Below, piece after piece: positions 25,737 to 35,130 of a stretch of 59,916 nt of DNA. Where the stretch lies: contig JAEDFN010000006.1 of assembly GCA_016292775.1 (NCBI GenBank), positions 1 through 59,916 on the forward strand, given 5' to 3'. Both the position numbers and the translations under genes were made by a program. The stretch is from Paludibacteraceae bacterium. GTDB taxonomy: Bacteria > Bacteroidota > Bacteroidia > Bacteroidales > Paludibacteraceae. The notes under the pieces were generated by a model. That model saw only the letters and a list, made by a program, of their open reading frames with translations, had not been told where the DNA came from and did no database searches. Position 1 is the stretch's first letter, and every line of letters begins with the position of its first letter.

Positions 25737-27062
25737 ATGAAAATGAACAAAATATATTTAATCATAATCACTCTGCTAATCACGACAATAACATACGGAA
25801 AAAATTTTACGGTAGTAATAGATCCAGGTCACGGAGGCAAAGATCCCGGAGCTGTTGGTAAAATTGGTCGCGAAAAAGACATCAATTTAAAAGTAGCCTT
25901 GATGTTAGGAGAAATGATAACTACCAATCATAAAGATGTAAATGTAGTATACACACGTAAGACCGACAAATATGTCACTCTAAAACAAAGGCCTGCCATA
26001 GCTAACGAAGCTGATGGAGACCTATTCATATCCATACACACCAACGCAAGTGAATCGCGTTCTGCATCGGGGTCTGAAACATTTACATTAGGATTATCAA
26101 AATCAGATGCTAACTTTGAAGTTGCAAAACGAGAGAACTCTGTATTACTTTTAGAAAACGACCACGAATCGTACCAAGGATTTGACCCGACATCACCCGA
26201 ATCATATATCATGTTCGAATTTATGCAAAGTAAATATATAGATCAATCCGTAGAGTTTGCCTATTATACCCAAAAAGAATTTGTTGCACAAAAACGACTT
26301 GACAGAGGAGTACGACAAGCGATTTTTTGGGTATTACACCAAGTAAAAATGCCGAGTATTTTGATAGAATTAGGATTTATTACCAATAGCAATGAAGAGC
26401 AATATTTAATTTCTTTTGATGGTCAAAATGCATACGCCAAATCTATTTACAATGCATTTAAAAAGTACAAACACGAATATGATAAACGTACAATAAGTGT
26501 AAACAGCAGTACCACTCGGGAAAAAGAGAAACCGGAACCGGAAAAACAGAAATTCGACAAACCGGAAAATAAAAATACTAATGACAATAATAATAAAGTA
26601 ACAAACAAGGTCGAAAAAGAAACCACTAAAGAAAAAGAAAATATTAAATCAGAAACAGAAAAGAGTGCGGTTCAAGTTAACGAAGAGGATAAAAATCAAA
26701 AAAACACAACCAATTCGCAAGCACAAAAAGAAAATACAAATAATAAAGAACCAAATAAAGAAAACAACTATTCAGAAACCAACAACCTGAATATTGTATT
26801 CAAAATACAAGCATTCTCATCAAAAACAGAATTAGAGAAAAATCATAGCGATTTAATTAAATTGAAAAATCTTCAACCGATAGGATTTATCAAAGAAAAT
26901 AATTGGTATAAATATCACTGTATAGAGACACAATCATATACAGAAGCAGAAGCAAAACTCGTTGAAGTAAGAAAGAAATTTAAAGACGCATTTATTATAG
27001 CCTTTAAAGACGGCAAAAAAATATCAGTAAAAGAAGCTCTTGAATTAATTAAAACTAAATAA
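25737..27062 (+). CDS. N-acetylmuramoyl-L-alanine amidase with C-terminal SPOR-like domain
   Basis: A 441-residue envelope enzyme that cleaves the bond between MurNAc and the peptide stem. After a signal peptide (cleavage near TYGK), the Amidase_3 zinc site is visible: VIDPGHGGKDPG (His32), GREKDIN (Glu46), SIHTNA (His101) and the catalytic Glu in SILIELGFITN (about 217). A Lys/Glu/Asn-rich linker (about 255-345) leads to a domain with FKIQAFSSKTEL and NWYKYHCIE, resembling SPOR domains, which bind denuded glycan at division sites. The gene is 12 bases before the MCE gene. Confidence 0.88.
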   Translation: MKMNKIYLIIITLLITTITYGKNFTVVIDPGHGGKDPGAVGKIGREKDINLKVALMLGEMITTNHKDVNVVYTRKTDKYVTLKQRPAIANEADGDLFISIHTNASESRSASGSETFTLGLSKSDANFEVAKRENSVLLLENDHESYQGFDPTSPESYIMFEFMQSKYIDQSVEFAYYTQKEFVAQKRLDRGVRQAIFWVLHQVKMPSILIELGFITNSNEEQYLISFDGQNAYAKSIYNAFKKYKHEYDKRTISVNSSTTREKEKPEPEKQKFDKPENKNTNDNNNKVTNKVEKETTKEKENIKSETEKSAVQVNEEDKNQKNTTNSQAQKENTNNKEPNKENNYSETNNLNIVFKIQAFSSKTELEKNHSDLIKLKNLQPIGFIKENNWYKYHCIETQSYTEAEAKLVEVRKKFKDAFIIAFKDGKKISVKEALELIKTK

Positions 27063-27073
27063 TAATAATAAAC

Positions 27074-27976
27074 ATGGCACAAAAAAAATTCTTTACAAAA
27101 GAAGTAAAAATAGGAATATCATTTATTTTAGCTCTTACAATATTAATAGTAGGAATAAATTTTTTGAAAGGTATTAATCTATTTACACCAACCAATCACT
27201 ATATCTTACAATACGATAAGATTGATGGATTAGTTGTATCCAACGGAGTATATATCAAAGGATATAAAATTGGTCAGGTCAGAGAAATAAAATACGACTA
27301 TTCGCAAGCACACCCATTTACTATTGATATTACAATAAATAAAGACATACAACTGCCACAAGGTACAATAGCCTATTTATTTGATGAGAGTATAATGGGA
27401 GGAAAAGGAATCGACCTATCATTCAGTGATAATACTCAATTCCATGTTTCGGGAGACACACTTATTACCGATGTTCAACCCGGATTATTAGCATCCTTAG
27501 GAACTATAATTCCATCCCTACAATCAACAATAAATCATGCAGATTCATTAATAGTATCTGCCGAAAATCTCATAAACTCCGAAGAGATAAACCACAGTTT
27601 AAAAGAGATTAAGAAGATTACAACAAATTTGAACACAACAGTAAACGGAGTAAACAGAATATTAAATAATGAATTACCGGGAATAATGCATAATCTTGAT
27701 AGCATTTCCGCAGATATAAAAGTGGTTACAACCAATTTGAAAGATGTAAACTTTAAAGATATAGCATTATCCATTGACACAGCAATAAACGGTGTTCAAG
27801 ATATAGTAGCTCGAGTAAATTCCACAGAAGGTACAATAGGAGCATTAATTAACGATAGATCAATGTATAATAATATCAACAATACTATTAACAGCGCAAA
27901 TGCATTATTGATAGACCTCAAAGCCAATCCAAAACGATATGTAAACATCACCGTATTCGGAAAAAAAGAAAAATAA
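27074..27976 (+). CDS. mlaD: MlaD/MCE-family lipid-transport protein
   Basis: A 300-residue single-pass inner-membrane protein. An N-terminal helix (about 15-31) is followed by one MCE domain (about 38-115, with YDKIDGLVVSNGVYIKGYKIGQV and FDESIMGGKGIDLSF) and a long helical C-terminus of coiled-coil character. MCE proteins form rings that carry phospholipid between membranes with an MlaEF ABC transporter; no mlaE or mlaF genes are adjacent here. Its place next to lptD and an amidase is a known Bacteroidota arrangement. Confidence 0.87.
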   Translation: MAQKKFFTKEVKIGISFILALTILIVGINFLKGINLFTPTNHYILQYDKIDGLVVSNGVYIKGYKIGQVREIKYDYSQAHPFTIDITINKDIQLPQGTIAYLFDESIMGGKGIDLSFSDNTQFHVSGDTLITDVQPGLLASLGTIIPSLQSTINHADSLIVSAENLINSEEINHSLKEIKKITTNLNTTVNGVNRILNNELPGIMHNLDSISADIKVVTTNLKDVNFKDIALSIDTAINGVQDIVARVNSTEGTIGALINDRSMYNNINNTINSANALLIDLKANPKRYVNITVFGKKEK

Positions 27977-28052
27977 AAATAGACATTATATAGAATAATT
28001 CTAAATAAAAACAAACTATAAAAAAATATCTTTTCAAGATAAAAACCAATAT

Positions 28053-28083
28053 AAAAGCCCAAAAATAAACGATTTGGGCTTTT
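28053..28083 (+). terminator. Terminator after the MCE gene
   Basis: Perfect 11-bp stem AAAAGCCCAAA with TTTGGGCTTTT around a 9-base loop. In the 428-base gap 27977-28404 the remainder is A/T-rich; no DnaA-box cluster is recognised, and only a poor -7 match (GAACTTTG near 28274) precedes dnaA. Confidence 0.85.
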
Positions 28084-28404
28084 ATTATTCTATAAATATT
28101 CGCAACATTGTTGCACACTAATAATCTACTGATAATCATTATATTATAAAATATAAAATAATATTAACACTTATTATCAAACAGTTAAAGTAAAGTATTT
28201 GAAAACTAAAAGAATAAGTCACACTAACATTTCTCATAATGGAAAATGAATTTAATAATTGAAAAAAAAATTCGAACTTTGTGGTCGAAATAAGAAGGGT
28301 AATTTCTTATACAAACACACAATATAAAAACCTGATTGCCATATATTATCTACTTCTCAATTCGGAAGAGATAATTTTTTTGTCTAAAAAAATAAGAGAA
28401 TAGG

Positions 28405-29772
28405 ATGACCAATTACCAAGAAATATGGAATAAAACTTTGAGTATACTCAAAGATAATATAGAAGAGACCCAATATAAAACATGGATCTCTCAGATTATT
28501 CCATTGTCATGCGACTCGGAATTTTTTGACATACAAGTGCCATCGGATTTTTTCAAAGAATACATTGACGAACATTATGTAGATATCATCTGTAGTGCAT
28601 TGCAAAAGAGTTGCGGAGTACCTTTAGATATAAAATATCATATTGTAATAGACCCGAATATGGGTAATAAAGGTACAACAATTCAAAATAGTCAACGCCC
28701 TATAGAGCTTAACAATCCGTCCCCTTCAGAGAGTTCTACGCAGCCATTTTGCACCAATCTGAATCCTAGATATAGAATGAAGAATTTTATAGAAGGGACA
28801 TCAAATAAATTAGCGAGAACGGCAGGAATCAACATAATAAACAACCCCGGAGGAGTATTTAATCCATTTTTTATTTATGGAGATTCCACCGTAGGAAAAA
28901 CTCACTTGGCAAATGCCATAGGTCTCGGCATTAAAGAGAGATATCCCGAAAAAAAGGTATTATACGTCTCTGCCAATGATTTCATGATACAATATGGAGA
29001 TTCTATAAAAAATCAACATACAAACGATTTTTTAAAATTCTATCAAAGTGTAGATATATTGATATTAGACGATGTACAAGATTTGGAAGGAAAAGAGAAA
29101 ACACTGAACACCTTCTTCCATATTTTTAATCAATTACATCAAATGGGAAGGCAGCTTATCATGTGCTGCGACAGAGATCCAAGTGAATTAAAGATGTCTG
29201 ATAGAATAATAACCAGATTTAAATGGGGATTAAACGCAAAAATAGATAAGCCAGAATTGGAGTTGCGTAAAAAGATATTAAAGAGCAAAGCCTCTGATTA
29301 TGGCATGGAGATAACAGATGACATTGTAGATTACATAGCAGAAAACATCACCAATAACAGAGCTTTGGAAGGTACATTAATGTCGATGCTTGCAAATGCA
29401 AGTATTCTCAATACTGAGATTAATATTAATTTGGCAAAAAAAATCATTAACAACGGAGAACATAAAAAAGCGGCACCGACACCTGTATCATTAGAGCAAA
29501 TATATGATTTGGTATGCGAAAATTATGCAATCACAAAAAACGAATTAGTATCCAAAAGCAGAAAAAGTTTAATATCCGAAGCACGCCAAGTTGCAATATA
29601 TCTCGCAAGAAAACACACAAATAATTCACTCATAGAGATTGGAAAATCATTAGGGAATCGCAATCATGCAACGATTGTTTATGCACAAAAAACGATAAAC
29701 GACCTGATGGCAACAAATATTAATCTCAAAAAAAGAATACAACAACTTGAATGTGAAATAAATAACATATAA
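28405..29772 (+). CDS. dnaA: Chromosomal replication initiator DnaA (divergent)
   Basis: A 455-residue protein with full DnaA architecture: N-terminal domain I (about 1-80), a polar linker, the AAA+ core from RYRMKNFIEGTSNKLARTAG, Walker A GDSTVGKT (159-166), Walker B ILILDDVQDL, sensor and arginine-finger region SDRIITRFKWGL, and domain IV with SRKSLISEARQVAIYLARK and LGNRNHATIV. Compared with other Bacteroidota DnaA proteins, the usual GPSGVGKTH is GDSTVGKTH and the DNA-binding signature GxRDHxT has Asn420 in place of Asp. It is probably the only initiator; a paralogue elsewhere cannot be excluded. It is a single-gene unit with its own terminator. Confidence 0.85.
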   Translation: MTNYQEIWNKTLSILKDNIEETQYKTWISQIIPLSCDSEFFDIQVPSDFFKEYIDEHYVDIICSALQKSCGVPLDIKYHIVIDPNMGNKGTTIQNSQRPIELNNPSPSESSTQPFCTNLNPRYRMKNFIEGTSNKLARTAGINIINNPGGVFNPFFIYGDSTVGKTHLANAIGLGIKERYPEKKVLYVSANDFMIQYGDSIKNQHTNDFLKFYQSVDILILDDVQDLEGKEKTLNTFFHIFNQLHQMGRQLIMCCDRDPSELKMSDRIITRFKWGLNAKIDKPELELRKKILKSKASDYGMEITDDIVDYIAENITNNRALEGTLMSMLANASILNTEININLAKKIINNGEHKKAAPTPVSLEQIYDLVCENYAITKNELVSKSRKSLISEARQVAIYLARKHTNNSLIEIGKSLGNRNHATIVYAQKTINDLMATNINLKKRIQQLECEINNI

Positions 29773-29792
29773 TATATCACAACAAGTAAATG

Positions 29793-29828
29793 AAAAAAAA
29801 AGTATTTCTGACGAAATACTTTTTTTTA
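29793..29828 (+). terminator. Terminator after dnaA
   Basis: Stem AAAGTATTTC with GAAATACTTT, 4-base loop, long A-run before and T-run after. Confidence 0.85.
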
Positions 29829-29837
29829 TGCATTCAT

Positions 29838-29868
29838 TTTGTTGGATAAAAAAAATAACGTAACTTTG
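29838..29868 (+). promoter_or_regulatory. Predicted promoter of the pRiA4b-miaA-lysE-nadE run
   Basis: TTTG (29838-29841), exactly 19 bases, then TAACTTTG (29861-29868). It is one of the best matches in the window. It overlaps an apparent TTG start at 29839 and thus shows that the next gene begins at the ATG at 29890. Confidence 0.75.
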
Positions 29869-29889
29869 AATTTAAAATATAAACACGAT

Positions 29890-30435
29890 ATGATATACAA
29901 ATTTATAATAACAACAGATGAAGTAGCAAACTTTTCCAGAGAGATAGAAATCAACTCTGATGCTACATTTTTAGAGTTCAACGATGCTATTCTTGACAGT
30001 GTAAATTATACAAAAGACCAAATAACATCATTTTTTTCATGTGGAAGGCATTGGAATATGGAGACGGAAATAACCCTAACCGACATGGATGCCAATCCTG
30101 AAAATGATTCATATTTGATGGAACATACCTTTTTAGATGAATTTGTTAAAGACGAAGGAGATAGATTAATATTTGTTTTTGATCAGATTTTAGAAAGAGC
30201 CTTTTATATAAAATTAGAAGAGATAAAGAGCGGTGAATTAGATAAAGCCGTATGCACTCATAAAGAAGGAAATGCACCGAAACAAGAATCAACTGACGAT
30301 GATATAATGAATCATTTAAATACTCCATCCACATCATCAATAATCGACGATTCATTTTATGGAGATTCAGAATTTGATTCAGAAGAATTGGATGCTGAAG
30401 GATTTTCGGATTTTGATTCAAACGACCTTTATTAA
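29890..30435 (+). CDS. pRiA4b ORF-3-like protein (IS1096 TnpR-like passenger family)
   Basis: A 181-residue protein. The N-terminal 110 residues match the pRiA4b ORF-3 fold: YKFIITTDEVANFSREIEI, TFLEFNDAILDS, SFFSCGRHW and LDEFVKDEGDRLIFVFD. In this family the domain is found alone in many Bacteroidota and is of unknown function. The C-terminal 60 residues are acidic and low in complexity (many Asp, Ser, Glu). The ATG at 29890 is used because a strong promoter overlaps the longer TTG start. Its stop TAA overlaps the miaA ATG by one base. Confidence 0.75.
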   Translation: MIYKFIITTDEVANFSREIEINSDATFLEFNDAILDSVNYTKDQITSFFSCGRHWNMETEITLTDMDANPENDSYLMEHTFLDEFVKDEGDRLIFVFDQILERAFYIKLEEIKSGELDKAVCTHKEGNAPKQESTDDDIMNHLNTPSTSSIIDDSFYGDSEFDSEELDAEGFSDFDSNDLY

Positions 30436-31346
30436 TGGGCAACCTTTTTGTAATATTAGGTCCTACAGGAGTTGGAAAGACGGATATTAGCATTGATCTC
30501 GCTACCACTTTGTCGTGCTCAATAGTATCATCCGATTCCAGACAAATATACAAAGAAATCTCTATAGGCACTGCGAAACCGAGTGAAGAAGAACTAAATA
30601 AAGTTAAGCATTACTTTATTTCAACACAAAGTATTACCGACCATTATAGTTCCGGACAATACGAATTAGACGCAATTCCAATAATAGAATCAGAAATTAA
30701 AAAAAATGGAAATGCACTATTGGTAGGAGGTTCCATGCTATATATCAGTGCCATATGTAATGGAATTGACGACATACCGAATATTGACCCGGAAGTAAGA
30801 GAAGAGGTAACTACACTTTATAATAAAGTAGGATTAGATGGTATTAGAAACCAATTAAAATTACTCGATCCTATTCATTATAAAGAAGTAGACCCCATGA
30901 ATGCAAAGCGCATCAAACATGCGTTAGAGGTATGTTTACAAACCGGACGACCATTTTCAGAACTACGCACTGGAATTGCAAAAAAGCGTAATTTCAATAT
31001 TATAAAAATCGGATTAAAGAGAGATAGAGAAGAGCTTTATAATAATATTAATAACCGAGTGTTGAAAATGATGGAAACGGGTTTGCTTGAAGAAGCACGC
31101 AATGTATATACATACAAAGAATACAATTCTCTTAATACCGTAGGATATAAAGAATTATTCAAATATTTTGAAAAAGAGTGGACATTAGATTATGCAATAA
31201 GCATGATTCAACAAAACACACGAAGATATGCAAAAAAACAGATGTCATGGTTTAACAAAGACAAAGACATCCAATGGTTTCATCCCGAAGAAAAAACATC
31301 CATTTTACAATTCGTAAAAGAACATATTAGTCAAAACGACAAATAA
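30435..31346 (+). CDS. miaA: tRNA dimethylallyltransferase
   Basis: A 303-residue enzyme adding the isopentenyl group to A37 of tRNAs that read UNN codons. The P-loop GPTGVGKT (9-16), SSDSRQIYKEISIGTAKPS (substrate and catalytic Asp region), ALLVGGSMLYISAI, and RYAKKQMSWF near the C-terminus are canonical. The length is normal. The start overlaps the preceding stop (TAATG), so translation is coupled. Confidence 0.96.
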   Translation: MGNLFVILGPTGVGKTDISIDLATTLSCSIVSSDSRQIYKEISIGTAKPSEEELNKVKHYFISTQSITDHYSSGQYELDAIPIIESEIKKNGNALLVGGSMLYISAICNGIDDIPNIDPEVREEVTTLYNKVGLDGIRNQLKLLDPIHYKEVDPMNAKRIKHALEVCLQTGRPFSELRTGIAKKRNFNIIKIGLKRDREELYNNINNRVLKMMETGLLEEARNVYTYKEYNSLNTVGYKELFKYFEKEWTLDYAISMIQQNTRRYAKKQMSWFNKDKDIQWFHPEEKTSILQFVKEHISQNDK

Positions 31347-31401
31347 CGGATGTCAGAAAGAACGATAGCAACCATAAGCATATAACGGAATTTGTATAAT
31401 A

Positions 31402-32022
31402 ATGATTGAAATAATACTAACAGGAATATTAATAGGAATATGCGTATCAGCTCCGGTGGGGCCTCTTGGGGTATTATGTATACAAAGAACACTATCAAGA
31501 GGTAAGCTACATGGATTTATGACGGGATTGGGTGCAACCACTTCCGACATTATCTATGCACTGCTTGTGAGTTTAGGAATGAGTTTCATTTTAGATTTCA
31601 TCAATACTCACCAATTTTTAATTCAGATAATCGGATCAATAATAATATTATTATTTGGCATATACTTATTTTTAAAAAAGCCGAAAAATCAATTGCCGCA
31701 TATAAAAAAATCACACAGCAAAGGCGATTTAATAAGCGATTACCTATCTGCATTCGGTTTGTGCTTTAGCAACCCCCTAATAATGTTTCTTTTTATAGGT
31801 CTATTCGCACGATTTCAAATCATTGAATCCGGTAATATTTCAAATAACATAATAGCCTTTATTTCAATAATCATAGGAGCTATAATATGGTGGATATTAC
31901 TGACGATGATAGTTGGGTATTTTAAGAATAAGTTCAAACTAAGGGAATTACGAATAATTAATAAGATAACCGGGTCGATAATAATAATCTTATCGATAAT
32001 AGGAATAATATTGGCATTTTAG
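31402..32022 (+). CDS. LysE/RhtB-family amino-acid exporter
   Basis: A 206-residue inner-membrane protein with about six hydrophobic helices. The family opening ILIGICVSAPVGPLGVLCIQRTLSRG (the conserved PxGP-x-x-x-x-x-x-x-x-x-x-G pattern) and GLGATTSDIIYA are visible, as is SNPLIMFLF in the fourth segment. It probably exports an amino acid or small metabolite. It lies 55 bases after miaA and 3 bases before nadE. Confidence 0.87.
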   Translation: MIEIILTGILIGICVSAPVGPLGVLCIQRTLSRGKLHGFMTGLGATTSDIIYALLVSLGMSFILDFINTHQFLIQIIGSIIILLFGIYLFLKKPKNQLPHIKKSHSKGDLISDYLSAFGLCFSNPLIMFLFIGLFARFQIIESGNISNNIIAFISIIIGAIIWWILLTMIVGYFKNKFKLRELRIINKITGSIIIILSIIGIILAF

Positions 32023-32025
32023 AAT

Positions 32026-33963
32026 ATGAATTCACTATCTAATTACGGATTTATAAGAGTAGCATCAGCAGTACCGAGAGTAAAAATAGCTGATTGTCAA
32101 TGGAATATCTCACTTATTGAAAGGATGATAGAAGAAGCGGAAGAAAATCATGCTTCAATAATCGTATTTCCCGAACTATCAATAACAGGATACACATGTG
32201 GAGATTTATTTAATTCACACTTACTACTAGATCAAACCATAGAGGCACTGAACGACATAGTATGTTATAGTCAGGAACATACAATAACGATAATTGTAGG
32301 AGCACCAATTAATACTAACAATCAATTATTTAACTGCGCAGTAGTAATACATAAAGGAAGTATTATAGCAATTGTTCCAAAAACATATTTGCCAAATTAC
32401 AACGAATTTTACGAAATGCGATGGTTTTCATCAGCGATGAACGCCAATGTGAATACAATAAGTTTGTTAGGACAAGAAGATATACCATTTGGAAACGATA
32501 TTATATTATCAACAGAAGAATATAGTTATGCAATAGAAATATGTGAAGATTTATGGACTCCGATACCACCAAGTTCATTACACAGTCTCGCCGGGGCACA
32601 AATCATATTTAACTTATCAGCGTCAAACGAATTGATAGGCAAGAACAACTATTTATTACAATTAATCGAGCAGCAATCATCACGAACCATATCTGCGTAT
32701 GTATACAGTTCCGCCGGATATGGAGAATCATCCACCGACTTAGTTTATACAGGAAATTCAATAATAGCAGAGAAAGGAGTTATATTAAATAGAAATCAGC
32801 GTTTTGTAGATGAACCGCAAATAACATACGCAGATATTGATTTAGATAGGATAAATAGTGACAGACAAAAAAACAGCACCTTTAAAACCGGTTTAAACGG
32901 CATTAGGAACACAGATTACAAGCCGAGATATATAAAATATTCTTCCCCTACCTATAATTTTGATATAGATAGATATTTCTCCCCTACCCCATTTATTCCA
33001 ACTACAAAGGATATGGAAGGTTCTTGCGAAGAGATATTAAATATACAAGCAACGGGTCTATATGCAAGACTAAAACATATTAATTGTACAAAAATGGTAA
33101 TAGGAATATCCGGAGGATTAGATTCTACATTAGCATTTTTGGTATGTATAAGGGTATGTGATATGCTGCAAATAGATTACAGCAACATCATAGGAGTAAC
33201 GATGCCGGGCTTTGGAACTACCAATCGCACCTATACAAATGCCATAGAGCTTATAACAAAGATGGGAGCGACACTAAAAGAGATATCAATAAAAGAGGCG
33301 TGTATACAGCATTTTAAAGACATCGAGCACGACCCTAACGTAAGAGACATAACCTATGAAAATTCACAAGCGAGAGAGAGAACTCAAATCTTGATGGATA
33401 TATCAAACCGGTATAACGGCATAGTAATAGGCACTGGAGATTTATCGGAACTAGCATTAGGATGGGCGACATACAACGGCGATCAGATGAGCATGTATGC
33501 GGTAAATGCGAGTATACCAAAAACATTAATAAAATATTTGGTACAATATGCGAGTGAACATTACGTACCGGAGCATGTAAAAAACAACCTTTTAGACGTT
33601 ATAGATACGCCGGTATCACCGGAATTATTACCATCGGAAGAAGATGGAAGTATAGCACAAAAGACAGAAGATATAGTAGGACCATACGAAATACACGACT
33701 TTTGTATATATTACACATTAAGGTATGGTTATACACCTAAAAAAATTCTATATATAGCGAAGAAAGCATTTAAAGATCAATATACCGAAGATGAACTTCA
33801 TTACTGGTTAAAAAATTTCTTCCGCAGATTTTTCGCACAGCAATTCAAGCGAAGTTGCATGCCTGATTCGCCGAAAGTAGGTTCTGTATGTCTCTCACCA
33901 AGAGGAGATTGGAGAATGCCATCAGATGCTACAAACAGAGCATGGCTTGATGATTTATTATAA
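32026..33963 (+). CDS. nadE: Glutamine-dependent NAD(+) synthetase
   Basis: A 645-residue two-domain enzyme making NAD from nicotinate adenine dinucleotide with glutamine as nitrogen donor. The N-terminal nitrilase-type glutaminase has its triad Glu50 (FPELSITGY), Lys119 (VPKTYLPNY) and Cys173 (EICEDLW). The C-terminal synthetase has the P-loop GISGGLDSTLAFL (about 359-371), GTGDLSELALGWATYNGDQ and the FFRRFFAQQFKRSCMPD tail. It is the last gene of the pRiA4b-miaA-lysE unit. Confidence 0.95.
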   Translation: MNSLSNYGFIRVASAVPRVKIADCQWNISLIERMIEEAEENHASIIVFPELSITGYTCGDLFNSHLLLDQTIEALNDIVCYSQEHTITIIVGAPINTNNQLFNCAVVIHKGSIIAIVPKTYLPNYNEFYEMRWFSSAMNANVNTISLLGQEDIPFGNDIILSTEEYSYAIEICEDLWTPIPPSSLHSLAGAQIIFNLSASNELIGKNNYLLQLIEQQSSRTISAYVYSSAGYGESSTDLVYTGNSIIAEKGVILNRNQRFVDEPQITYADIDLDRINSDRQKNSTFKTGLNGIRNTDYKPRYIKYSSPTYNFDIDRYFSPTPFIPTTKDMEGSCEEILNIQATGLYARLKHINCTKMVIGISGGLDSTLAFLVCIRVCDMLQIDYSNIIGVTMPGFGTTNRTYTNAIELITKMGATLKEISIKEACIQHFKDIEHDPNVRDITYENSQARERTQILMDISNRYNGIVIGTGDLSELALGWATYNGDQMSMYAVNASIPKTLIKYLVQYASEHYVPEHVKNNLLDVIDTPVSPELLPSEEDGSIAQKTEDIVGPYEIHDFCIYYTLRYGYTPKKILYIAKKAFKDQYTEDELHYWLKNFFRRFFAQQFKRSCMPDSPKVGSVCLSPRGDWRMPSDATNRAWLDDLL

Positions 33964-33971
33964 AAATTGAG

Positions 33972-34003
33972 TTTGCTCAAATCAAAAATTATTCTTAACT
34001 TTG
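33972..34003 (+). promoter_or_regulatory. Predicted promoter of the ftsX-uppP-truB-queA run
   Basis: TTTG (33972-33975), 20 bases, TAACTTTG (33996-34003). The ftsX start codon is only 18 bases beyond the -7 element, so the leader is very short. Confidence 0.75.
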
Positions 34004-34020
34004 CAAATTAAAAACCGACA

Positions 34021-34905
34021 ATGTCACAAAAGAAAAATAAAGCAAAAAAAGAATCATTTTTCAATTTGCATTTTACATCTACCATAAGTATATCATTAGT
34101 ATTATATATGGTAGGTGTTATTATTGCGTTATATCAGAGTACATCGTACTATGCTAAAGAGAGTAAAGAGAATATATCTATGTCAGTGATTCTGCAAGAT
34201 AGTATTCAACAGAAAGAGAAAGAAAGGCTCACAAAATATTTAACAGCGGTACCATATATTCACAAGATTGAATATATCAGTAAAGACAGTGCATTGACAG
34301 AGCATATAAATGCTTTGGGAGATGACCCTTCGCAATTAATAGGTTACAATCCGTTAAATGCATCTATAGAGGTATATTTAAAAGCGGAATATGCAAATGT
34401 AGACAGCATAAAGAAAGTGATAATACCGAAAATATCACACTTCGATGGTATAGAAGAAATAGTATATCAAGAAGATATGTTAGAAATGTTGAGTAAAAAC
34501 ATAAAACGATTATCAATACTCTTTTCATTTATAGCATTGGTATTATTATTTATATCCATAGTATTGATAAACAATACAATAAGAATATCGATATATTCAA
34601 AAAGATTCATAATCAATACAATGCAACTAGTTGGCGCACGAAATGGATTTATAAGGAAACCCTTTGTAAAACGTTCGTTTATAAATTCCTTAATAGCATC
34701 AATCATATCAATATTACTATTATCGGGAACCGTATATTTTATACAGAATCAATTAAGTAGTAATATAAACATAATACAATTTGAGATTTGGATACCGGTA
34801 GTAGTAGCAATATTTATAATAAGTTTTATAATAAACTATATAGCTACAGTAGCTGCAGTAAACAGATATTTAAGAATGAGTACTAATGATTTATATTTTA
34901 TATAA
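34021..34905 (+). CDS. ftsX: Cell-division protein FtsX (ABC-type permease-like)
   Basis: A 294-residue inner-membrane protein with the FtsX layout: one N-terminal helix (about 19-38), a periplasmic domain (about 40-155, with VPYIHKIEYISKDSAL), then three helices in the FtsX/MacB permease domain containing LINNTIRISIYSKRFIINTMQLVGA. Together with FtsE it controls peptidoglycan hydrolases at division. ftsE is not next to it, which is normal in this phylum. It leads the ftsX-DUF3098-uppP-truB-queA unit. Confidence 0.93.
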   Translation: MSQKKNKAKKESFFNLHFTSTISISLVLYMVGVIIALYQSTSYYAKESKENISMSVILQDSIQQKEKERLTKYLTAVPYIHKIEYISKDSALTEHINALGDDPSQLIGYNPLNASIEVYLKAEYANVDSIKKVIIPKISHFDGIEEIVYQEDMLEMLSKNIKRLSILFSFIALVLLFISIVLINNTIRISIYSKRFIINTMQLVGARNGFIRKPFVKRSFINSLIASIISILLLSGTVYFIQNQLSSNINIIQFEIWIPVVVAIFIISFIINYIATVAAVNRYLRMSTNDLYFI

Positions 34906-34908
34906 GAG

Positions 34909-35127
34909 ATGAAAAAATTTCCTTTTACAAAAATCAATTACATTATAATAGCAGCATCCGTAATAATAATTATATTAGGATTTATACTAATGCACGGAAG
35001 TTCAACAGATATAGATTTTAATCCCGACGTATTCAGTTTTAAGCGCATCACACTTGCACCTATCGTATGTATGATAGGTTTTGTAGGTATGATATTTGGA
35101 ATAATGTGGAAATCGAAAGAGAAGTAA
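34909..35127 (+). CDS. DUF3098 small membrane protein
   Basis: A 72-residue protein with two hydrophobic helices (about 10-27 and 48-66) joined by a short loop with SSTDIDFNPDVFSFKRITLAP, a conserved pattern of DUF3098 in Bacteroidota. The function is unknown. It always sits between ftsX and uppP in this order, here with only 3-base gaps on each side, which suggests a role in envelope assembly or division. Confidence 0.85.
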   Translation: MKKFPFTKINYIIIAASVIIIILGFILMHGSSTDIDFNPDVFSFKRITLAPIVCMIGFVGMIFGIMWKSKEK

Positions 35128-35130
35128 GAA

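Noticed and set aside
27977..28404. Replication origin next to dnaA
   Set aside because: No cluster of DnaA boxes or AT-rich 13-mers with clear periodicity was seen, and dnaA is often distant from the origin in this phylum.
33963..33985. TTGAG-TTTG-CTCAA as terminator of nadE
   Set aside because: Stem is only 5-6 bp, no T-run, and its loop is the -33 element of the ftsX promoter.
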